DNA from: Brevundimonas sp. NIBR11
GTDB lineage: Bacteria; Pseudomonadota; Alphaproteobacteria; Caulobacterales; Caulobacteraceae
Length of the DNA stretch: 64,000 bases
Reading direction: 5' to 3'
Assembly (NCBI RefSeq): GCF_027912535.1
Contig: NZ_CP115465.1
Location: forward strand, 600,001-664,000
The position numbers and the translations under genes were made by a program. Under the pieces are notes generated by a model. That model ran no database searches. It saw nothing but the letters and a program-made list of their open reading frames with translations, and was not told where the DNA came from. This document shows, in pieces, positions 20,581 through 29,472 of the stretch. The stretch's first letter is position 1. Every line of letters starts with the position of its first letter.

Positions 20581-21309
20581 ATGAAACCGATCGCGATCCT
20601 GGAAACCGGCAAGCCGCCCGAGGCGCTGAAGGATGCGTTCGACGACTATCCGGCGCGGTTCCGGGCCCTGCTGGGCGAAAGCGTCAAGACGGTGCGGTTC
20701 GACGTCCAGGCCGGACGGCTGCCCGACGACCCGGGGACGTTTCAGGGCGCCATCGTCACGGGGTCAGCGGCGGGCGTCTACGACGACTTGCCGTGGATCG
20801 CGCGCCTGATCGACTGGCTGCGTTCGGCGCGCGGCAAGACGCGGTTGGTCGGCATCTGTTTCGGCCATCAGGTGATGGCTCAGGCCTTCGGCGGCCATGT
20901 CGCCAAGTCCGACAAAGGCTGGGGCGTCGGCCTGCATCGCTATCAGGTGATGAGCGAGGAGCCGTGGATGTTCCCGCGCGCGTCCAGCATCGCCATCCCG
21001 GTCTCGCACCAGGATCAGGTGCTGGTCCCGCCCGCAGACGCCCGGATCATCGCCGCCAGCGATTTCACACCGTTCGCGGGCCTGGCCTGGGACGACGCGA
21101 TGTCGTTCCAGTGCCACCCGGAGTTCCAGCCGGAGTACGCCGCCGCCCTGGTCGAGAGCCGGCGGGGAACGCGCATTCCCGAGGCTCTGGCGGACGAAGC
21201 CTTGGCCAGTCTGGCGAAGTCCAACGACCGCGCTGTTCTGACGGCGTGGATCCGCGCCTTCCTGATGCTGACGCCACCGCCGGTCGAGGGCGAGGGCAGC
21301 GGGATTTAG
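20581..21309 (+). CDS. Class I glutamine amidotransferase-like protein
   Basis: This 242-aa protein resembles stand-alone GMP-synthase-type amidotransferase domains. The nucleophile elbow GICFGHQVMAQAFGG carries the catalytic cysteine, and FQCHPEFQPEYA carries the His-Glu pair, so the triad is complete. The start is ATG 20581. The real guaA is longer and fused to a synthetase, so this is a paralogue that may act on gamma-glutamyl compounds or a small-molecule substrate. A hairpin at 21316-21354 separates it from convergent hemF. Confidence 0.9.
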   Translation: MKPIAILETGKPPEALKDAFDDYPARFRALLGESVKTVRFDVQAGRLPDDPGTFQGAIVTGSAAGVYDDLPWIARLIDWLRSARGKTRLVGICFGHQVMAQAFGGHVAKSDKGWGVGLHRYQVMSEEPWMFPRASSIAIPVSHQDQVLVPPADARIIAASDFTPFAGLAWDDAMSFQCHPEFQPEYAAALVESRRGTRIPEALADEALASLAKSNDRAVLTAWIRAFLMLTPPPVEGEGSGI

Positions 21310-21315
21310 GTCCCT

Positions 21316-21354
21316 CGTCATCTCTCCATCGCGCCAGGCGAGGGAGAGGTGACG
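21316..21354. terminator. Hairpin between convergent genes
   Basis: CGTCATCTCTCC and GGAGAGGTGACG pair with one G:T wobble around a 14-nt loop, between the stops of the amidotransferase gene and hemF. It may be a bidirectional terminator. There is no long T-run on either side. It shares the GAGAGG core with the hairpin at 11892-11914. Confidence 0.5.
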
Positions 21355-21362
21355 TTACCCGC

Positions 21363-22244
21363 CTAAGGCCACTTCACCACCGGCGGCATCGAGCTGAGGA
21401 TGGAATCGACGTTGCCGCCGGTCTTCAGGCCGAACATCGTGCCGCGGTCGTAGAGCAGGTTGAACTCGACGTAGCGGCCGCGACGGACCAGCTGTTCCTC
21501 CCGCTCTTCCGGCGTCCAGGCCTCGGTCATGCGGCGGGCGACGATGTCGCTGTAGGTTTGAAGAAAGGTCTCGCCGACATCGCGGGTGAAGGCGAAGTCC
21601 TTCTCGTAGTCGCCCGAGTCATGATGGTCGTAGAAGATGCCGCCCGTGCCGCGCGGCTCGTTCCGGTGCGGCAGGAAGAAATAGTCGTCGCACCAGGCCT
21701 TGAATTTCGGATGCCAGGTCGGGTCATGGCGGTCGCAGGCGGCCTTCATTCCGGCGTGGAAGGCGATCGTATCCGGCGCGTCCTGGGTGCGGTCGACGTC
21801 GAGCACCGGCGTCAGGTCGCCGCCGCCGCCAAACCAGCTCTTGGTCGTGGCGATGAAGCGGGTGTTCATGTGTACGGCCGGAATGCGCGGACTGACCGGG
21901 TGGCAGATCAGGCTGATGCCGGTGGCGAAGAAACGCGGGTCTTCCTCGGCGCCGGGGACCGTCCGCGCATAGTCGGCTGGGAACTCGCCGTAGACGGTGG
22001 AGACGTGGACACCGACCTTCTCGAACAGGCGGCCGTGCATCATGCCCATGACGCCGCCGCCGCCCGCCGGCCGGTCCCAAGCCGTGCGCACAAAGCGGCC
22101 CGGCTCGCCGGGGAATAGGTCGGCGGGGGCCGCGTCCTCCAGCGCCTCGAACCGCGCGTGGATACGGTCGCGCAGGGCCTCGAACCAGGCTCGGGCCTCG
22201 ACCTTCTTCAGGTCCAGGGGGGAAGGAGTCGTCGCGTCGCTCAT
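21363..22244 (-). CDS. hemF: Aerobic coproporphyrinogen III oxidase
   Basis: This 293-aa enzyme carries out the oxygen-dependent decarboxylation of coproporphyrinogen III to protoporphyrinogen IX in heme synthesis. Strong family blocks are visible: [20 protein letters not shown], the substrate-binding [26 protein letters not shown], and the C-terminal [20 protein letters not shown]. The start is placed at ATG 22244 because the family begins there; the upstream in-frame extension to 22565 lies opposite the next gene and has no homology I recognise. The gene supports an aerobic lifestyle together with petABC. Confidence 0.97.
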   Translation of the reverse strand: MSDATTPSPLDLKKVEARAWFEALRDRIHARFEALEDAAPADLFPGEPGRFVRTAWDRPAGGGGVMGMMHGRLFEKVGVHVSTVYGEFPADYARTVPGAEEDPRFFATGISLICHPVSPRIPAVHMNTRFIATTKSWFGGGGDLTPVLDVDRTQDAPDTIAFHAGMKAACDRHDPTWHPKFKAWCDDYFFLPHRNEPRGTGGIFYDHHDSGDYEKDFAFTRDVGETFLQTYSDIVARRMTEAWTPEEREEQLVRRGRYVEFNLLYDRGTMFGLKTGGNVDSILSSMPPVVKWP

Positions 22245-22341
22245 GGCGCGGCTTGAAGCATATCCGGCGCCCCGTCGCCATCTGCGGATGAACCCCAAAC
22301 GGCGGGGGCCGTTTGCACTGCAAGCTGTTGGAGAGTTTGCG

Positions 22342-22806
22342 ATGCGATCCATATTGATCCCCACACTGACGGTCGGCCTGCTGACCGCCGGAACCACATC
22401 GGCGCAGGAGACGAGCGTCTTCCGGGAGGCCGACTCGGGCCTGACTTGTGCGCAGATCGGCGACGAGGCGGCGCAACTGAGCCAGGCCATGGGCGATGCG
22501 ACGCCCCAGGGCGGCTGGCTGAGTTCTCTCGGCAATCTGGCAAAGACCGGCGCGTCTTTGATCATTCCCGGGGCGGGGTTGGCGGTCGCCGGCGCCGACG
22601 CCGTGCGGCAGCCGGGTCGAGAGCGCGCGGAGGCCGAACAGGCCGCGATCCAGAACCGCTGGTACTATCTGAACGGCCTGCACGCCGGGCGGGGCTGCCG
22701 CGAGCAGGCCGCTGCGGAGCCCGCCGCCATGCAGGCCCCGGCTCCGGGCCCGGGGCCTGGCGTTCAGACGCCCGACCTAAGCGCTCCGGTCCGCAGCGAC
22801 CGCTAG
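22342..22806 (+). CDS. Exported protein of unknown function
   Basis: This is a 154-aa protein with a signal peptide ([20 protein letters not shown], cleavage near SAQE). The mature part has [19 protein letters not shown], a small hydrophobic glycine-rich stretch ([16 protein letters not shown]), a helical segment with [16 protein letters not shown], and a proline- and alanine-rich tail. Two cysteines could pair. TTGGAG precedes the ATG. I recognise no family. It is probably periplasmic or loosely membrane-bound. Confidence 0.7.
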   Translation: MRSILIPTLTVGLLTAGTTSAQETSVFREADSGLTCAQIGDEAAQLSQAMGDATPQGGWLSSLGNLAKTGASLIIPGAGLAVAGADAVRQPGRERAEAEQAAIQNRWYYLNGLHAGRGCREQAAAEPAAMQAPAPGPGPGVQTPDLSAPVRSDR

Positions 22807-22880
22807 ACGGCGACGGATCGCCGCTTTTCCTCCAGAGCCGGCGTCTGCCACTGTAGGCGCTCACCCTTCGGAGGCCGTCC

Positions 22881-24146
22881 ATGATCCGCTCCTGCCTGCT
22901 CGCCGCATCCCTGCTGGCCCTGACCCCGCCGGCCGCCGTCCAGGCCCAGACGGATGACGGCTTGGCGAGGGTGGGCGAGATCCTGCGGGCCACGCCGCTG
23001 ATCGACGGCCACAACGACCTGCCCTGGGCCCTGCGTCAGGGGTTCGGCAACGACCCGCGCGCGGTGGATCTGGCGACCGATCTGGATGCCTCCACGCCCC
23101 TTCACACCGACATTCCGCGCCTGCGGGCCGGGGGCGTAGGCGGACAGTTCTGGTCCGTCTATGTGCCCGCGACCCTGCCTCCCACCGAGGCCGCGCGCGA
23201 GACCTTCGAACAGATCGACACCGTCCGCCGCATCGTCGCCGCCCATCCCGACGTCTTCGAACTGGCCGCCACGGCCGACGACGTCGAGCGCATCCACAGG
23301 GCCGGCAAGATCGCCTCCCTGATCGGCATGGAGGGAGGCTACTCGATCGACGATTCGCTGGGCCTGCTGCGCGAGTTCCATCAGGCGGGCGCTCGCTACA
23401 TGACCCTTACGCACTCTAAGACAACGACCTGGGCCGACAGCGCGACCGACGCGCCGAAATGGGGCGGGCTGTCTCCGTTCGGTGAGGCGGTGGTCCGCGA
23501 GATGAACCGCATCGGCATGATGGTCGACCTCAGCCACGTCTCCGAAGAAACCATGGTCGACGCCATCCGGGTGTCGGAGGCGCCGGTGATCTTTTCCCAC
23601 TCCTCGGCGAGGGCGGTGACGGACCATCCTCGCAACGTCCCCGACAGCGTCCTGGCTGCCATGGCGGACGATGGCGGCGTGGTGATGGTCACTTTCGTGC
23701 CGGGCTTCATTTCAGAGGCGGTGCGGAACTGGAACGCGGATCGGGCGGCGGAGGCGGCGCGGCTTCTGGCCCTGAACCCTGGCGACCCGGCGGCGGTGAC
23801 CTCGGGCACGGCGGCCTGGGACACGGCCCACCCCCAGCCGACGGCCGGGATCGACGACGTCGTCGCCCACATCCAGCACGTGCGCGAGGTGGCGGGCATC
23901 GACCACGTCGGCCTGGGTGGAGATTTCGACGGCGTGACCAGCCTGCCGACCGGCGTGGACGGCGTCGACGCCTATCCGCGCATCCTGTCGGCCCTGATGG
24001 CGGCCGGCTGGACCGAGGCCGATATCCGCAAGCTGGCCGGCGAGAACGTCCTGCGCGTCATGCGGGCGGTCGAGGCCGTGGCGGCGTCGAAGGCCGGCGA
24101 GCGGCCTTCGCTGGCCATGATTGCGACAGCCGCTTCGCCGGATTAG
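22881..24146 (+). CDS. Membrane dipeptidase, peptidase family M19
   Basis: This 421-aa exported zinc dipeptidase is related to renal dipeptidase. A signal peptide (MIRSCLLAASLLALTPPAAV) is followed by the zinc motif DGHNDLPWALRQGF. Further conserved parts are LIGMEGGYSIDDSLGLLREF, MTLTHSKTTTWADSATD, VDLSHVSEETMVDAI, IFSHSSARAVTDHPRNVPD and the C-terminal HVGLGGDFDGV. It hydrolyses dipeptides in the periplasm and may help recycle peptides. GGAGG sits upstream of the ATG. It is convergent with trmL, whose stop lies 3 nt away. Confidence 0.95.
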   Translation: MIRSCLLAASLLALTPPAAVQAQTDDGLARVGEILRATPLIDGHNDLPWALRQGFGNDPRAVDLATDLDASTPLHTDIPRLRAGGVGGQFWSVYVPATLPPTEAARETFEQIDTVRRIVAAHPDVFELAATADDVERIHRAGKIASLIGMEGGYSIDDSLGLLREFHQAGARYMTLTHSKTTTWADSATDAPKWGGLSPFGEAVVREMNRIGMMVDLSHVSEETMVDAIRVSEAPVIFSHSSARAVTDHPRNVPDSVLAAMADDGGVVMVTFVPGFISEAVRNWNADRAAEAARLLALNPGDPAAVTSGTAAWDTAHPQPTAGIDDVVAHIQHVREVAGIDHVGLGGDFDGVTSLPTGVDGVDAYPRILSALMAAGWTEADIRKLAGENVLRVMRAVEAVAASKAGERPSLAMIATAASPD

Positions 24147-24149
24147 GGT

Positions 24150-24614
24150 TCAGCCGCGCGTGGCTGACCCCGCCCCGCCGGTCTGTCTCAGCCCCTCGAA
24201 CAGGCCGATCCCCGCGCTGACCGACAGATTCAGCGACCGCGCCTCCGGCAGGATCGGGATGAAGACCCGCGCATCGGCCGCTGCGTGGACGAAGTCGGGC
24301 GCCCCCGAACTTTCCGATCCGAACAGAAGCGTGTCGTCCGGCCGAAAGACGAACTCCGTCAGCGGCGTCGCCCCCTTCGTCGTGAACAGACAGAGCCTTC
24401 CCGGCCCCCGCGCGGTCTGAAACGACGCCCAATCCCCATGACGCGTCATGTGCGACAGGGGGCCGTAGTCGAGCGCCGCGCGCTTCATCGCCCGGTCGTC
24501 GAACAGGAAGCCCGTGGGCTCGACAATGTGCAGCTCGACCCCGAAACATGCGGATAGCCTGATGCAGGCGCCCACGTTCTGGGGAATGGCCGGTTGAAAA
24601 AGGGCGAGACGCAT
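24150..24614 (-). CDS. trmL: tRNA (cytidine(34)-2'-O)-methyltransferase TrmL
   Basis: This 154-aa SPOUT-family methyltransferase modifies the wobble position of tRNA-Leu. The compact family pattern is clear: MRLALFQPAIPQNVGACIRL at the start, LLFGSESSGAPDFVH in the middle, and IPILPEARSLNLSVSAGIGL at the trefoil knot near the C-terminus. The start at 24614 is chosen because GGAGG lies 8 nt upstream and family members begin with MRLALFQP. The in-frame ATG at 24629 overlaps that binding site. Confidence 0.93.
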   Translation of the reverse strand: MRLALFQPAIPQNVGACIRLSACFGVELHIVEPTGFLFDDRAMKRAALDYGPLSHMTRHGDWASFQTARGPGRLCLFTTKGATPLTEFVFRPDDTLLFGSESSGAPDFVHAAADARVFIPILPEARSLNLSVSAGIGLFEGLRQTGGAGSATRG

Positions 24615-24811
24615 TCTAAGGCCCTCCATACGCGCGGGCAGGGGTCTTGTCGCGGTCAGTGTTGCGAGCGGTTCTCAAGTAACCTCAGCACCTTGTGGCG
24701 ATCCGCCGCAAATCCTGACCGGGCCGAAATCTCTTCATCGCGCTAAGGACATTTCCTCGATAGCGGGCCGTCTTCCCACGGGCCGCGATGCGAGTTTTAC
24801 AGAGGTGAGAC

Positions 24812-25354
24812 GTGGCCGAATCGGTCGTGACTGAACATCCCGAGGGCGACGCCACTCGCCGGGACTTCATCCATATCGCGGCCGGCGCCGCGGCCGCGGG
24901 CGCCGGCGTCATGGTGGTGTGGCCGCTGGTCAACTCCATGAACCCGGCCGCCGACACCCTGGCGCTGTCGACCGTCGAGTTCGACACGTCGAAGGTCGCC
25001 GAGGGAATGCAGATCGTCATCACCTGGCAGGGCAAGCCGGTGTTCGTGCGCAACCGCACTCCCGCTGAGCTGCAGCGCGTGATCGCCGACAACAACGCCT
25101 CGGACCTTAAGGAACCGCAGACAGACCAGGAACGCACCAAGGAGGGCCATGAGCCCATGCTGGTCGTGATCGGCTCCTGCACCCACCTGGGCTGCATCCC
25201 CACCTTCGGTTCGGGCGACTTCGGCGGCTGGTTCTGCCCCTGCCACGGTTCGCACTACGACGCCTCGGGCCGCATCCGTAAGGGTCCGGCGCCGAAGAAC
25301 CTGGTGGTGCCGGAATACGAATTCACCGCCGGCTCCACCATCCGGATCGGGTAA
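24812..25354 (+). CDS. petA: Ubiquinol-cytochrome c reductase Rieske iron-sulfur subunit
   Basis: This is the 180-aa [2Fe-2S] subunit of the bc1 complex. A twin-arginine signal ([11 protein letters not shown]) doubles as the membrane anchor ([15 protein letters not shown]). The cluster ligands are in SCTHLGCIP (C123, H125, C128) and CPCHGSHYD (C142, C144, H145); C123/H125 and C142/H145 follow the family pattern for iron ligation, with the other two cysteines forming a disulfide. The start is a GTG preceded by AGAGGTGAG. It is the first gene of petABC; the 197-bp spacer upstream should hold the promoter. Confidence 0.98.
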   Translation: MAESVVTEHPEGDATRRDFIHIAAGAAAAGAGVMVVWPLVNSMNPAADTLALSTVEFDTSKVAEGMQIVITWQGKPVFVRNRTPAELQRVIADNNASDLKEPQTDQERTKEGHEPMLVVIGSCTHLGCIPTFGSGDFGGWFCPCHGSHYDASGRIRKGPAPKNLVVPEYEFTAGSTIRIG

Positions 25355-25362
25355 GAGACACC

Positions 25363-26691
25363 ATGAGCGGACACGAATCCACCTACGTTCCCAAAACCGG
25401 CATCGAGAAATGGCTCGACACCCGGCTTCCGATCGTGCGCTTCGGCGCTGACTACCTGTCGCTGCCGACGCCCAAGAATCTGAATTACTGGTACACCTTC
25501 GGCGGCATTCTGACGCTCTGCCTGGTCGTGCAGATCGCCTCGGGCATCTTCCTGGCGATGAACTACACGCCGAACACGGCCCTCGCCTTCGCCTCGGTCG
25601 AGCGCATCATGCGCGACGTCAACGGCGGCTGGCTGATCCGCTACGTCCACGCCAACGGGGCGTCGATGTTCTTCATCGCCGTCTACATCCACATGCTGCG
25701 CGGCCTCTACTACGGCTCCTACAAGGCGCCGCGGGAGATGATCTGGATCCTGGGCTGCGTGATCTTCTTCCTGATGATCGCCACGGCCTTCCTGGGTTAC
25801 GTCCTGCCGTGGGGCCAGATGTCCTACTGGGGCGCCGAGGTCATCACCAACCTGATCGGGGCCATCCCGGTTGTCGGCGAGCCGGTCCTGATCTGGCTGC
25901 GCGGCGGCCCGGCCATCGACAACGCCACGCTGAACCGCTTCTTCTCGCTGCACTATCTGCTGCCGTTCGTGATCTTCGGCGTCGTGGTGCTGCACCTGTG
26001 GGCCCTGCACACGGCCGGCCAGAACAACCCCGTCGGGATCCTGATCCCCAAGGAGCGTGAGGCCAAGGACACCATCCCGTTCCACCCCTACTACACGGTC
26101 AAGGACGGTTTCGCGGTCATCCTGTTCCTGATGCTGTTCGCCGTCTTCGTCTTCTTCATGCCGAACGCCCTGGGCCACGCCGACAACTACATTCCGGCCA
26201 ACCCGCTGCAGACTCCGGCCCACATCGTGCCCGAGTGGTACATGCTGCCCTTCTACGCGATCCTGCGCGCCATCCCGGACAAGTTCGGCGGCGTGGTGGC
26301 GATGTTCGGCGCCATCGGCGTCCTGTTCATCCTGCCCTGGCTGGACACCTCCAAGGTTCGCTCGATGCGCTATCGCCCGACGATGAAGGTCTTCTTCCTG
26401 ATCTTCGTGGCGGTAGGCCTGATCCTGGGCTGGTGCGGCGCCCAGCTGCCCGACGCCCCGGTGGTTCCCGGCATGCCGAGCTTCACCCTGATCGACGGCA
26501 AGCTGAACAGCTATCTGTGGCTGACCCGTCTGGCCACGCTCTACTACTTCGCCTTCTTCTTCGTCATCATGCCCTTCGTGGGCCTGAAAGAGACGCCGTT
26601 GAAGATCCCGGCCTCGATCTCCGAGCCGGTCCTCTCGGGGCCGGCCGTGATGAGCGGCGCCGTTCCTGCCGACGCCGAAAAGAAGGGCTGA
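25363..26691 (+). CDS. petB: Cytochrome b of the bc1 complex
   Basis: This 442-aa integral-membrane subunit carries hemes bL and bH and both quinone sites. Characteristic parts are the [20 protein letters not shown] helix with heme-ligand histidine, [20 protein letters not shown] of the Qo region, [15 protein letters not shown] with further heme ligands, and [19 protein letters not shown], the PEWY motif essential at the Qo site. Eight or more hydrophobic helices are evident. It lies 8 nt after petA and 5 nt before petC, so the operon is tight. Confidence 0.99.
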   Translation: MSGHESTYVPKTGIEKWLDTRLPIVRFGADYLSLPTPKNLNYWYTFGGILTLCLVVQIASGIFLAMNYTPNTALAFASVERIMRDVNGGWLIRYVHANGASMFFIAVYIHMLRGLYYGSYKAPREMIWILGCVIFFLMIATAFLGYVLPWGQMSYWGAEVITNLIGAIPVVGEPVLIWLRGGPAIDNATLNRFFSLHYLLPFVIFGVVVLHLWALHTAGQNNPVGILIPKEREAKDTIPFHPYYTVKDGFAVILFLMLFAVFVFFMPNALGHADNYIPANPLQTPAHIVPEWYMLPFYAILRAIPDKFGGVVAMFGAIGVLFILPWLDTSKVRSMRYRPTMKVFFLIFVAVGLILGWCGAQLPDAPVVPGMPSFTLIDGKLNSYLWLTRLATLYYFAFFFVIMPFVGLKETPLKIPASISEPVLSGPAVMSGAVPADAEKKG

Positions 26692-26696
26692 TCGCG

Positions 26697-27557
26697 ATGT
26701 CGATTTCTATTCGCAACCTGGCCCTGTCGCTGGCCGCCGTCGCGGCGGTCGGCGTGGCCTCCCCGGCCCTGGCCGAGGGCGGCGCCCATCACCCGCGTTC
26801 GGGCGGTTTCTCGTTCGAAGGTCCGTTCGGCACCTTCGATCAGGGCCAGCTGCAGCGCGGCTACAAGGTCTATCGCGAGGTCTGCGCGGCCTGCCACTCG
26901 ATGGACCTGATGCACTTCCGCACCCTGGGCGAAAAGGGCGGTCCCTTCTACGACCCGCACGCCGAAAACCCGGCCCAGAACCGCTACGTGCGCGCCCTGG
27001 CCGCGGAGATCGAGGTCGCGGACATCGACACCGAAACCGGAGAGGCGATCCGTCGCCCGGCGACCGCGGCGGACAAGTTCCCCAACCCCTATCCGAACCG
27101 CACGGCCGCGGCCGCCGCGAACGGCGGGGCGGCTCCGCCCGATCTGTCGGTCATGGCCAAGGCCCGTCACGGCGGCGCCGACTACATCTACTCGCTGCTG
27201 TCGGGCTACGAAGCCCCGCCGGCCGGCCTGCGGATGACGGCGACCCAGCACTACAACCCATATATGGCGGGCGACATGACCCCGTTCTGGGACGGCGACC
27301 CCGAGCACGTTCCGGCCGGCGGCTTCATCGCCATGCCCGCGCCGCTGACCTCCACGGGTCAGGTCACCTACGACGACGGCACCGAGGCCACGGTCGACCA
27401 GATGGCCAAGGACGTCGCCGCCTTCATCGCCTGGTCCTCGGACCCCAAGGCGACCGAGCGGAAACAGTCGGGCATCGGCGTCCTGGCCTTCCTGGCCATC
27501 TTCGCCGGCATCACCTACGCCAGCTACCGCCGCATCTGGAAGGGCGTCGCCCACTAG
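26697..27557 (+). CDS. petC: Cytochrome c1
   Basis: This is the 286-aa cytochrome c1 subunit of the bc1 complex. A signal peptide (SLAAVAAVGVASPALAE) exports it. The heme is attached at C63-A-A-C66-H67 (VCAACHSM), and FIAMPAPLT likely holds the axial methionine. The C-terminal helix (IGVLAFLAIFAGITYASY) anchors it with the heme domain in the periplasm. AGAAGGG upstream fits the ATG at 26697. The family motif PNPYPNRTAAAAANGGAAPP is present. A strong terminator follows at 27587. Confidence 0.98.
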   Translation: MSISIRNLALSLAAVAAVGVASPALAEGGAHHPRSGGFSFEGPFGTFDQGQLQRGYKVYREVCAACHSMDLMHFRTLGEKGGPFYDPHAENPAQNRYVRALAAEIEVADIDTETGEAIRRPATAADKFPNPYPNRTAAAAANGGAAPPDLSVMAKARHGGADYIYSLLSGYEAPPAGLRMTATQHYNPYMAGDMTPFWDGDPEHVPAGGFIAMPAPLTSTGQVTYDDGTEATVDQMAKDVAAFIAWSSDPKATERKQSGIGVLAFLAIFAGITYASYRRIWKGVAH

Positions 27558-27586
27558 GGTTTCGCGCTCCTCTGCGAACGAGAGCA

Positions 27587-27616
27587 GCCCGCCGGGTCCG
27601 CCCGGCGGGCTTTTTC
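27587..27616 (+). terminator. petABC terminator
   Basis: AGCCCGCCGGG and CCCGGCGGGCT form an 11-bp GC-rich hairpin with a 4-nt loop followed by TTTTT. It is a classical Rho-independent terminator 30 nt after the petC stop. Confidence 0.93.
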
Positions 27617-28140
27617 GTGCGCACAGGGGGGCCTTGCCAACCCGGCCGAAGCGAAGCGAAGAGCCGGGACGGGACCTAACCACGGCATCCCGGCCCCGGA
27701 GCGCGCAGCTCATCCGGGGCATTGGCTGGGCTCTCTCCATCTCCCCTGTTCAGCCCAGCGGGCTGACCGCGACGAAATCGGTCAAGGCCGAGCGTCCCCG
27801 ATCTCCGCTTCGCTTCGTCGGGGATGAAAAGGTGATCCTCGGCACAACCAGGATTCCTGTCGAAGATAAAAATCAATTCGACAGTCGCAAGCACGGCCCT
27901 GTCTGCTCCAGATGCCTGTTTCGACCGACTTGTTAGCCCTGGTGTCCGGGCGCCCTCCAATGGCGACTTCGGTTCGCGCAGAGAGCGGACACCGGTGTGT
28001 TTCGTCCTTTTCGTCACCTTTCGTCACGTTGCGCGCGTCATGACGAACCGGACGAACCAGCCCGTCTCACGGAAGAGGAGACACGATTGACGACGTTCTC
28101 CGAAAGTGCTTTGTAACGCAAAGTATATTGGGAGACCGCC
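27617..28140. other. Gene-free region after petABC
   Basis: About 520 bases without a convincing gene. Left part: three REP-like hairpins (27642-27823), described separately. Right part: a cluster of TTCGTC/GACGAA elements (28001-28056) and, before the next gene, TTGACG at 28087 with TTGTAA 18 nt later as a weak promoter candidate. GGGAG at 28130 is the likely ribosome binding site for 28141. Short ORFs here cross the palindromes and look spurious. Confidence 0.6.
27642..27823. repeat. Cluster of REP-like extragenic palindromes
   Basis: Three hairpins. The first (27642-27669) has stem CCCGGC/GCCGGG and loop CGAAGCGAAGCGAAGA. The third (27796-27823) is an inverted copy with stem CCCCGA/TCGGGG and a loop that is 15 of 16 identical when reversed. 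The stems differ by compensatory changes while the loop is kept. The middle hairpin (27695-27720) has stem CCCCGGA/TCCGGGG and inner GAGC/GCTC. The pattern matches REP or BIME elements of related alphaproteobacteria. Confidence 0.75.
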
Positions 28141-28719
28141 ATGACTGTTCCTACCGCCGCTGCCTTCGCCGCCTTGTCCTTGGCTTTCACGGCTGCGCCG
28201 GCCCTGGCGCAACAGACCGATCCCGCCGTCGTCGCCGCCCAGCGCCAGCACCTCTCGCAACTGGACTGGATGAACGGCGAGTGGACCGGGACCGCCGAGG
28301 TCATGGTCGGCATGGGCCAGACCCGCACGCTGCGCCACACCGAACGGATCGGCCCGATGCTGGACGGGGTCATCAAGGTCATCGAGGGCCACAGCTACGA
28401 AGCCGACGGCTCGACGGGCTTCAACGCCTTCGCCGTCCTGTCCTGGAATCAGGAACACGACCGCTACACGATGCGCTCCTATACCGGCGGCATGGCGGGC
28501 GACTTCCCCTTGGAGATCACCCCGACCGGGTGGCGCTGGTCCACTCCCGCGCGCGGGGGCGAGATGCTCTACGAGACGGTCCATACTCCCGACAGCTGGG
28601 TCGAGACCGGCGACTTCATCATGCCGGGCCGCGAGCCGATGCGGGTCATCACCCTGCGCCTGACCCGCAAGGGCGACACCGACTGGCCCGCCGGCGGAGC
28701 CGTAGCGCCCGGCGAATGA
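28141..28719 (+). CDS. Exported protein, DUF1579-like
   Basis: This 192-aa protein has a signal peptide (MTVPTAAAFAALSLAFTAAP, cleavage near ALAQ). The mature part begins QLDWMNGEWTGTAEVM and contains HTERIGPMLDGVIKVIEGHS, SWNQEHDRYTMRSYTGGM and a C-terminal DFIMPGREPMRVITLRLTR. This WxxGxWxG lipocalin-like layout resembles DUF1579 and related small exported beta-barrel proteins; no function is established. GGGAG precedes the ATG by 6 nt. The next gene starts 19 nt after its stop. Confidence 0.75.
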   Translation: MTVPTAAAFAALSLAFTAAPALAQQTDPAVVAAQRQHLSQLDWMNGEWTGTAEVMVGMGQTRTLRHTERIGPMLDGVIKVIEGHSYEADGSTGFNAFAVLSWNQEHDRYTMRSYTGGMAGDFPLEITPTGWRWSTPARGGEMLYETVHTPDSWVETGDFIMPGREPMRVITLRLTRKGDTDWPAGGAVAPGE

Positions 28720-28738
28720 GCGCTGCACACTCTCGCCC

Positions 28739-29440
28739 ATGACCGAGACGCCCAAGCTGGAAATGGCCCGCAGGCTCGACGCCTTCGTCGACGCCGCCTT
28801 CGCCTTCGCCATCACCCTGCTGGTCGCGGGCGGCGGCGACCCGCCGACGACCCTGGTCGAGATGCGGACGATGTTCCTGAGCGCGCCCTCCTATCTCGCC
28901 AGCTTCGCCCTGATCGTGATGTTCTGGCTCAGCTACCGTGACCTCGGCCGGCTCTGGCCGCATCGCGACGGCTTCTCGACAGCGCTAAGCCTCGGCGTCG
29001 TGTTCGTGGTCCTGCTCTACGTGTTCCCGCTCAGGCTGATGATGGCCTCGGCGCTTCACGCCATGTCGGGCGGAGCCCTACCCGGCGGCGATCTCATCGA
29101 GACGACCGACGACCTTCGCTTCCTCTACGTTGCCTATGGCGGCGGATGCCTGACCCTCTCCATGCTGTTCGCGGGGCTCTACCGCCACCACCTGAAACAG
29201 GGCGAGGCCAGCCCGACCCAGGCGGTCAGCGCGCGCATCTGGATCCAGAACTGGATCATCCTGTCCCTCGCATCGTTGGCCTCGATCCTCATCGCCTTGA
29301 CCGCGCCGGAAGGAATCGCCGACTGGGGCGGCGGCCTCGTCTACATGAGCGTGCCGGTGATGATCGGGATCGCGTCGGTCTTGCATGCGCGCGCCATGTC
29401 GCGGGCGGCTGTGATCGACAGCAGGGCCACCGGCCCCTAA
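28739..29440 (+). CDS. TMEM175/DUF1211-like membrane protein
   Basis: This is a 233-aa inner-membrane protein with about six helices, the size of bacterial TMEM175 potassium channels. The first helix (RLDAFVDAAFAFAITLLVAG) matches the family RxxxFSD pore motif except that FSD reads FVD. Other helices include YLASFALIVMFWLSYRDL, ALSLGVVFVVLLYVFPLRLM and NWIILSLASLASILIAL. Channel activity is not certain because the FSD serine is lost. It lies 19 nt after the previous gene and 32 nt before a peptidase gene. Confidence 0.8.
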   Translation: MTETPKLEMARRLDAFVDAAFAFAITLLVAGGGDPPTTLVEMRTMFLSAPSYLASFALIVMFWLSYRDLGRLWPHRDGFSTALSLGVVFVVLLYVFPLRLMMASALHAMSGGALPGGDLIETTDDLRFLYVAYGGGCLTLSMLFAGLYRHHLKQGEASPTQAVSARIWIQNWIILSLASLASILIALTAPEGIADWGGGLVYMSVPVMIGIASVLHARAMSRAAVIDSRATGP

Positions 29441-29472
29441 CCTTCGCCGACATTCGTTCAGTCGAGGGTTCC

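Noticed and set aside
27634..28027. Short ORFs on both strands after petC
   Set aside because: They cross the REP-like palindromes, have no ribosome binding site and no recognisable protein features.
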